From positions 1 through 64,000 of the forward strand of contig JBBQWM010000007.1 in the NCBI GenBank assembly GCA_038210655.1: a stretch of 64,000 nt of DNA. Reading direction: 5' to 3'. Origin of the DNA: 54-19 sp038210655 (lineage in GTDB: Bacteria; Chloroflexota; Chloroflexia; Chloroheliales; Chloroheliaceae). This document shows, piece by piece, positions 60,607 to 64,000 of this stretch. Position 1 is the stretch's first letter, and each line of letters opens with the position of its first letter. The notes below the pieces were generated by a model. It was not told the origin of the DNA. It searched no databases and saw nothing but the letters and a program-made list of their open reading frames with translations. The position numbers were made by a program, and so were the translations under genes.

Positions 60607-61584
60607 ATGGCGGCTTTGACGGGGATGCCGTCGGTGGCGGCGCGACGGGTTGGGCTGGGCCGGGCCTGGCAGGGTGGACTGGCAAAGCTACTCGAATTAG
60701 GGCTAGTGTTGCTGGGTATTTCAACTTTGCTTTTTTTCCTGATCCGGATCACCGGCGACCCGGCAAGCCTGGCGGCAGGTGAAAACGCCAGCCCGGAGTC
60801 GGTTGCCCGCTACCGGCAGGCCCTCAAGTTAGACGATCCTTTGCCGGTGCAGTACTTTAATTTTATCGCCGGAGCCAGCCACCTCGATTTTGGCAACTCG
60901 TTTCGCAGCCAACTTCCGGCGATGGAACTGGTTGCCGAGAAAATCCCGCCCACAATAATACTGGCCTTGACCTCGCTTTGTGTCGCCCTTCTGCTGGCTT
61001 TCCCGCTTGGGATTATCGCGGCGGTCAACCGGGGTAAGCTGATCGACCGCCTGGTAAGCGTCTACTGTGGCATGGCCCTGGCGGTTCCCGGCTTCTTTTT
61101 AGGGTTGTTGCTGATATTGTTTTTTGCGGTCAATTTGCGCTGGCTGCCTTCGATTGGCGACGATGGGCCGCAACATCTGGTTATGCCGGTGGCGGTGCTG
61201 TCGGTGGCCTTTAGCGCCCTGTTTACCCGGCTGATACGGTCGAGCTTGCTTGAGGTACTGCACCAGGATTATATTCGGACGGCCCATTCAAAAGGGCTGG
61301 CGGACTGGGCTGTCCTGAGTCGCCACGCCTTGCGAAATAGTATGCTGCCGGTTGTTACGGTGATCGGGCTAAATCTGTCGCAACTGCTGGGCGGCTCGGT
61401 GATTGTCGAAAATGTTTTCAGCCGCCCTGGGCTTGGTACACTTTTGATCGAGTCGGTGCAGGCCCGCGATTACCCAATGGCGCAGGCGGCGGTCTTTATC
61501 ATTGCTTTGTTTGTCTTTGGGGTGAGCTTTTTGGTCGATTTTGCCTACCAGTTTATTGACCCACGTCTGAGGAACAGGGGGTAA
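60607..61584 (+). CDS. DppB/OppB-type ABC transporter permease
   Basis: Inner-membrane subunit of a dipeptide/oligopeptide or nickel-type importer. The first membrane segment and LLGISTLLFFLIRITGDPASLAAG are the classic N-terminal signature; six segments follow. The cytoplasmic EAA loop is HQDYIRTAHSKGLADWAVLSRHALRNSMLPV and NVFSRPGLGTLLIESVQARDYPM is diagnostic. The open frame begins at 60565 inside the preceding gene; ATG at 60607 is more likely. Partner of the next gene. No binding protein or ATPases are in view. Confidence 0.9.
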   Translation: MAALTGMPSVAARRVGLGRAWQGGLAKLLELGLVLLGISTLLFFLIRITGDPASLAAGENASPESVARYRQALKLDDPLPVQYFNFIAGASHLDFGNSFRSQLPAMELVAEKIPPTIILALTSLCVALLLAFPLGIIAAVNRGKLIDRLVSVYCGMALAVPGFFLGLLLILFFAVNLRWLPSIGDDGPQHLVMPVAVLSVAFSALFTRLIRSSLLEVLHQDYIRTAHSKGLADWAVLSRHALRNSMLPVVTVIGLNLSQLLGGSVIVENVFSRPGLGTLLIESVQARDYPMAQAAVFIIALFVFGVSFLVDFAYQFIDPRLRNRG

Positions 61585-61590
61585 GTGGCG

Positions 61591-62535
61591 ATGGCAACCC
61601 GGAAAAATCTAAAACTGAGCGAACCCGGCAATTCGGTTCGTCCCGTTTCGGTTGCCTCGGCTGTTTTGGCGGCTGAGCCAGCCTTGCCGCGCCGTCCCTT
61701 CTGGCGGGTCAGGCCGGGGCCAGTTGTGGTGGGTGCAATTGTGATTTTGGGGCTGATCTGCCTGGGGGCGCTCTTTGCCGAAACGTTGGCCCCACACGCC
61801 CCGAACGAAAAGGATCTATTAAGCCGTTTCGCACCGCCTTTCTGGGAACCTAAAAGCAAGCCGGGCTATCCATTGGGAACCGATAATTTGGGCCGGGATG
61901 TTTACAGCCAGATTTTACACGGTACGCGGGCCTCTTTAGTAGTAGCCCTGGTCGCGCCGACTATCGCGCTGCTGATTGGAGTGCCTTTAGGCTTACTGGC
62001 CGGGTTCGTGGGTGGTCTGCTCGATAAGATTATCATGCGGCTGGTGGATATTTGGCTGGCCTTTCCGTTTATCGTGCTGGCGATTGTAATTTTGGGGATT
62101 GTCGGGCCGGGCCTGTTGAGCCTTTCTATTGTATTAGGGGTTGGCTTTTGGGCCGCTTACACCCGGATCGTGCGGGCCGAAGTGCTGGCGACCCGTCGTC
62201 GCGATTATATCCTGGCGGCAGAAGCGCTCGGTGTACCGCAAGGCCGGATCGTGCTACGCCATATTTTGCCAAATGTGGCTTCCAGTCTGATCGTGCTATG
62301 GACGTTTTTGATGGCGGTAGCGATTTTGGCCGAAAGCGGCTTGAGCTTTATCGGGCTGGGGATCAAATCGCCCGGTATCAGCCTGGGCGGGATGCTCAAC
62401 GACGGGCGCGGCTTGCTCGAAAAAGCCTGGTGGTTCCCGGTCTTTCCGGGTCTGGTCATCAGCTTGTTAGTTATCTCGGTCAACGTCATTGGGGATTGGC
62501 TACGCGATGTATTCGACCCGACGGTTAAGCGGTAA
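61591..62535 (+). CDS. DppC/OppC-type ABC transporter permease
   Basis: Second permease of the pair. The N-terminal cytoplasmic part is long and variable (about 40 residues). LLSRFAPPFWEPKSKPGYPL and GTDNLGRDVYSQILHGTRASL are family hallmarks. EAA loop RRDYILAAEALGVPQGRIVLRHILPNV. GISLGGMLNDGRGLLEKAWWFPVFPGL ends the family match. AGGGGG lies nine bases before ATG at 61591 (GTG at 61585 is an alternative). It starts 7 bp after the DppB-type stop. Confidence 0.9.
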   Translation: MATRKNLKLSEPGNSVRPVSVASAVLAAEPALPRRPFWRVRPGPVVVGAIVILGLICLGALFAETLAPHAPNEKDLLSRFAPPFWEPKSKPGYPLGTDNLGRDVYSQILHGTRASLVVALVAPTIALLIGVPLGLLAGFVGGLLDKIIMRLVDIWLAFPFIVLAIVILGIVGPGLLSLSIVLGVGFWAAYTRIVRAEVLATRRRDYILAAEALGVPQGRIVLRHILPNVASSLIVLWTFLMAVAILAESGLSFIGLGIKSPGISLGGMLNDGRGLLEKAWWFPVFPGLVISLLVISVNVIGDWLRDVFDPTVKR

Positions 62536-62540
62536 AGAAG

Positions 62541-62654
62541 CTCACCGCAGAGGTGCAGAGAACGCAGAGTTTAAAGACCTAAATCTCATTTAGAATTGGT
62601 AAAATTGGCATATTTATAATTCCTCTGCGTTTTCTCTCTGCGTCTCTGCGGTGA
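62541..62654. repeat. CACCGCAGAG inverted repeat
   Basis: CTCACCGCAGAGGTGCAGAG... (62541-62568) faces CTCTGCGTTTTCTCTCTGCG... (62623-62654) as an imperfect inverted repeat. This word is widespread in environmental bacterial genomes. It separates the permease pair from the reductase gene. Confidence 0.6.
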
Positions 62655-62675
62655 ATATTTAACAGGAAAATTAGG

Positions 62676-63500
62676 ATGGACATACGCAAATTAGGCAAGA
62701 CCGGGTTGGACGTGCCGGTGATCGGGATGGGAACCTGGAAGACCTTTGACGTGCGCGGGGCGCAAGAAGAAGCGGTGCGTCAGGAGGTAGTGCGGACGGC
62801 TCTCGAGGCGGGCGCGAGTTTCTTCGATTCGTCGCCGATGTATGGCGAGGCCGAGCGCGTGCTGGGTGGCGCGGTGGAAGGGTTGGCGATCCGCGACCGG
62901 GTGCTGATCGCTACGAAAGTCTGGACCGCTTCGGACGCACAGGCCGAACAACAGTACGAAGCGGCTTTTCGCTATTTCGGCGGCAAAGTCGATCTTTATC
63001 AGGTGCATAATCTGGTGGCCTGGGAGACCCGTTTGAAAAGTCTGGAAGAACTCAAGGCTGCCGGTAAGGTGTGGGCTATCGGGATTACCCATTATTCGCA
63101 CGGCGCGTTTGACGAATTGCGCCGGGTAATGCAGACCGGGCGGGTCGAGGCGATCCAGATCCCCTATAACGCGCTCGACCGTCTGGTGGAGCAGGCCTTG
63201 CTGCCGTTGGCGGCGGAGTTAGGGGTAGGGGTGCTGGTGATGCGGCCTTTTGGGGAAGGCAGCTTGTTGCGGCGCAGCCCGACCCCGGCAGAACTGGCCC
63301 CCTTTGAAGAGTTTGGTGTGCGAAGCTGGCCCCAGGTCTTGCTCAAGTGGATCGCCAGTGACCCGCGAGTCAGCGTCATTATCCCGGCGACTTCCAGGCC
63401 GGAGCGCATGACCGAAAATGCGGTCGCTGGCGATCTGCCCTGGTTCGACCCGGATACCCGCGAAAAGGTCAGCCGATTAGTCCGTAAGTATAATGCTTGA
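62676..63500 (+). CDS. Aldo/keto reductase family protein
   Basis: 274 residues, (beta/alpha)8 NAD(P)H-dependent oxidoreductase. Visible: MGTWKTFDVRG, FFDSSPMYGEAERVLG (catalytic Asp and Tyr), LIATKVWTA with the Lys, QVHNLVAWETRLKSLEELKAAGKVWAIGITHYSHGA with His, and IPYNALDRLVEQALLPLA. SDPRVSVIIPATSRPERMTENA is the cofactor-site end. Substrate unknown. The DUF1838 gene starts 25 bp after the stop and is probably co-transcribed. Confidence 0.9.
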   Translation: MDIRKLGKTGLDVPVIGMGTWKTFDVRGAQEEAVRQEVVRTALEAGASFFDSSPMYGEAERVLGGAVEGLAIRDRVLIATKVWTASDAQAEQQYEAAFRYFGGKVDLYQVHNLVAWETRLKSLEELKAAGKVWAIGITHYSHGAFDELRRVMQTGRVEAIQIPYNALDRLVEQALLPLAAELGVGVLVMRPFGEGSLLRRSPTPAELAPFEEFGVRSWPQVLLKWIASDPRVSVIIPATSRPERMTENAVAGDLPWFDPDTREKVSRLVRKYNA

Positions 63501-63524
63501 TAATTTTATTCAGGAGGAATTTTG

Positions 63525-64000
63525 ATGACGACTAGCAATGAAACGGGCGCGAAGGTTGAGAAAAGCCTGAGTGAGCTTTACCTGGATGTCCAGAGCCGCC
63601 CGGACGGTAAGGACAGCGTTTATCATATGAAGGGCAACGCTTATGCTTTTATCCCCGGCACGCGCCCGACCAAGCTATTTGGCTTTGAGGGCTTTAATGT
63701 GCGCCGTCGGCTTGAAACCCCTGAAAAAGATGGTATCTTTTTGGCTACCCGCGAACTGGTTTTCTATACCGACCCCCAGACCGATGAGGTGATTTGGGAA
63801 TGGGATAACCCTTTTACAGGCCAAAAGTGTGAGGTTTTTCATATCGCCAACGACCCGGTTAACTCTCGGATGCGCTACCGGGATGGCAAATGGATTAGCG
63901 TTATGCTGGACGGTAGCCGCGAATTTGGCGAACCGGCCCCTCCCAAAGAATTGGGCGATTATTATGTATGGGCGGCGGATATTTTCCCGTTTTATCCTTT
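63525..64000 (+). CDS. DUF1838 family protein, 5' part only
   Basis: Open reading frame with no stop before the window edge (at least 158 residues). AGGAGGAATTTTG before ATG is a strong site. AYAFIPGTRPTKLFGFEGFNVRR, then LVFYTDPQTDEVIWEWDNPFTGQKCEVFHIANDPVN are the DUF1838 pattern. Function of the family is unknown. Follows the aldo/keto reductase by 25 bp. The end of the gene is outside the window. Confidence 0.8.
   Translation, partial: MTTSNETGAKVEKSLSELYLDVQSRPDGKDSVYHMKGNAYAFIPGTRPTKLFGFEGFNVRRRLETPEKDGIFLATRELVFYTDPQTDEVIWEWDNPFTGQKCEVFHIANDPVNSRMRYRDGKWISVMLDGSREFGEPAPPKELGDYYVWAADIFPFYP

Overview
The window looks like a chromosomal segment of a member of the Chloroflexota. The main signs are three secreted proteins that share a lineage-typical module (motifs like TGH...FLxxWxxxGGLxxxGYPI ... 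QWFERxRFExHPE), long Pro/Thr linkers in surface proteins, an abundant SARP/STPK/PAS-kinase style of regulation, and roughly balanced base composition. MurE and IspE indicate peptidoglycan and MEP-pathway isoprenoid synthesis. No rRNA, tRNA, CRISPR array, prophage or replication origin was recognised.

Layout. 0.2-3.1 kb: minus-strand island of a SARP/BTAD regulator and three small or beta-rich proteins of unknown function. 4-9 kb: MalK/UgpC-type ABC ATPase, PIG-L deacetylase, TolB-like lipoprotein and alpha/beta hydrolase, ending at a convergent terminator facing a KamB/NpmA-like 16S rRNA methyltransferase. 10-13.8 kb: ferritin-like membrane-anchored protein, rsfS, a small membrane protein and a two-gene membrane/FixH-like unit. 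14.0-16.2 kb: an inserted element with 29-bp terminal inverted repeats carrying a serine hydrolase; it splits an older palindromic repeat. 16-23 kb: secreted polysaccharide deacetylase, two GT-C glycosyltransferases and a PAS histidine kinase. 23-27.5 kb: CfrBI-like type II restriction-modification pair reading directly into murE. 27.6-37.6 kb: 12-blade NHL protein, Ser/Thr kinase, Uma2 nuclease, B12-radical SAM protein and chemoreceptor. 37.7-46 kb: family-orphan protein, six-hairpin glycosidase, lipoprotein, NTF2-like protein, and a MarR gene divergent from an ABC-2 exporter. 46-49.4 kb: AT-rich orphan, HEAT-repeat protein, xylose isomerase. 49.8-56.5 kb: NicO nickel/cobalt exporter with a His-rich loop, TPR protein, DUF4331 protein, secreted module protein. 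57-64 kb: SRPBCC and SnoaL-like proteins, ispE, DppBC-type permeases, aldo/keto reductase and the start of a DUF1838 gene.

The most distinctive property is the density of short interspersed palindromes in nearly every sizeable intergenic gap. Family A is about 170 bp with ends GTGAGCGTCAG...CTGACGCTCAC. Family B is about 100 bp with GTAACTAC ends and, in the clearest copy, an exact 8-bp target duplication. Family C is the TCTATGGGCAGAGC repeat. There are also REP-like GTAGGAGCGAG hairpins and several microsatellite-like repeats, some of which have entered coding ends (murE, the NicO gene). Copies are nested (B inside A; the 2.2-kb element inside B), so their order of arrival can be read. No transposase is visible, so all would have to be moved in trans.

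Base positions were counted by eye and may be off by one or two at repeat edges. Family names rest on recalled motifs, not searches.
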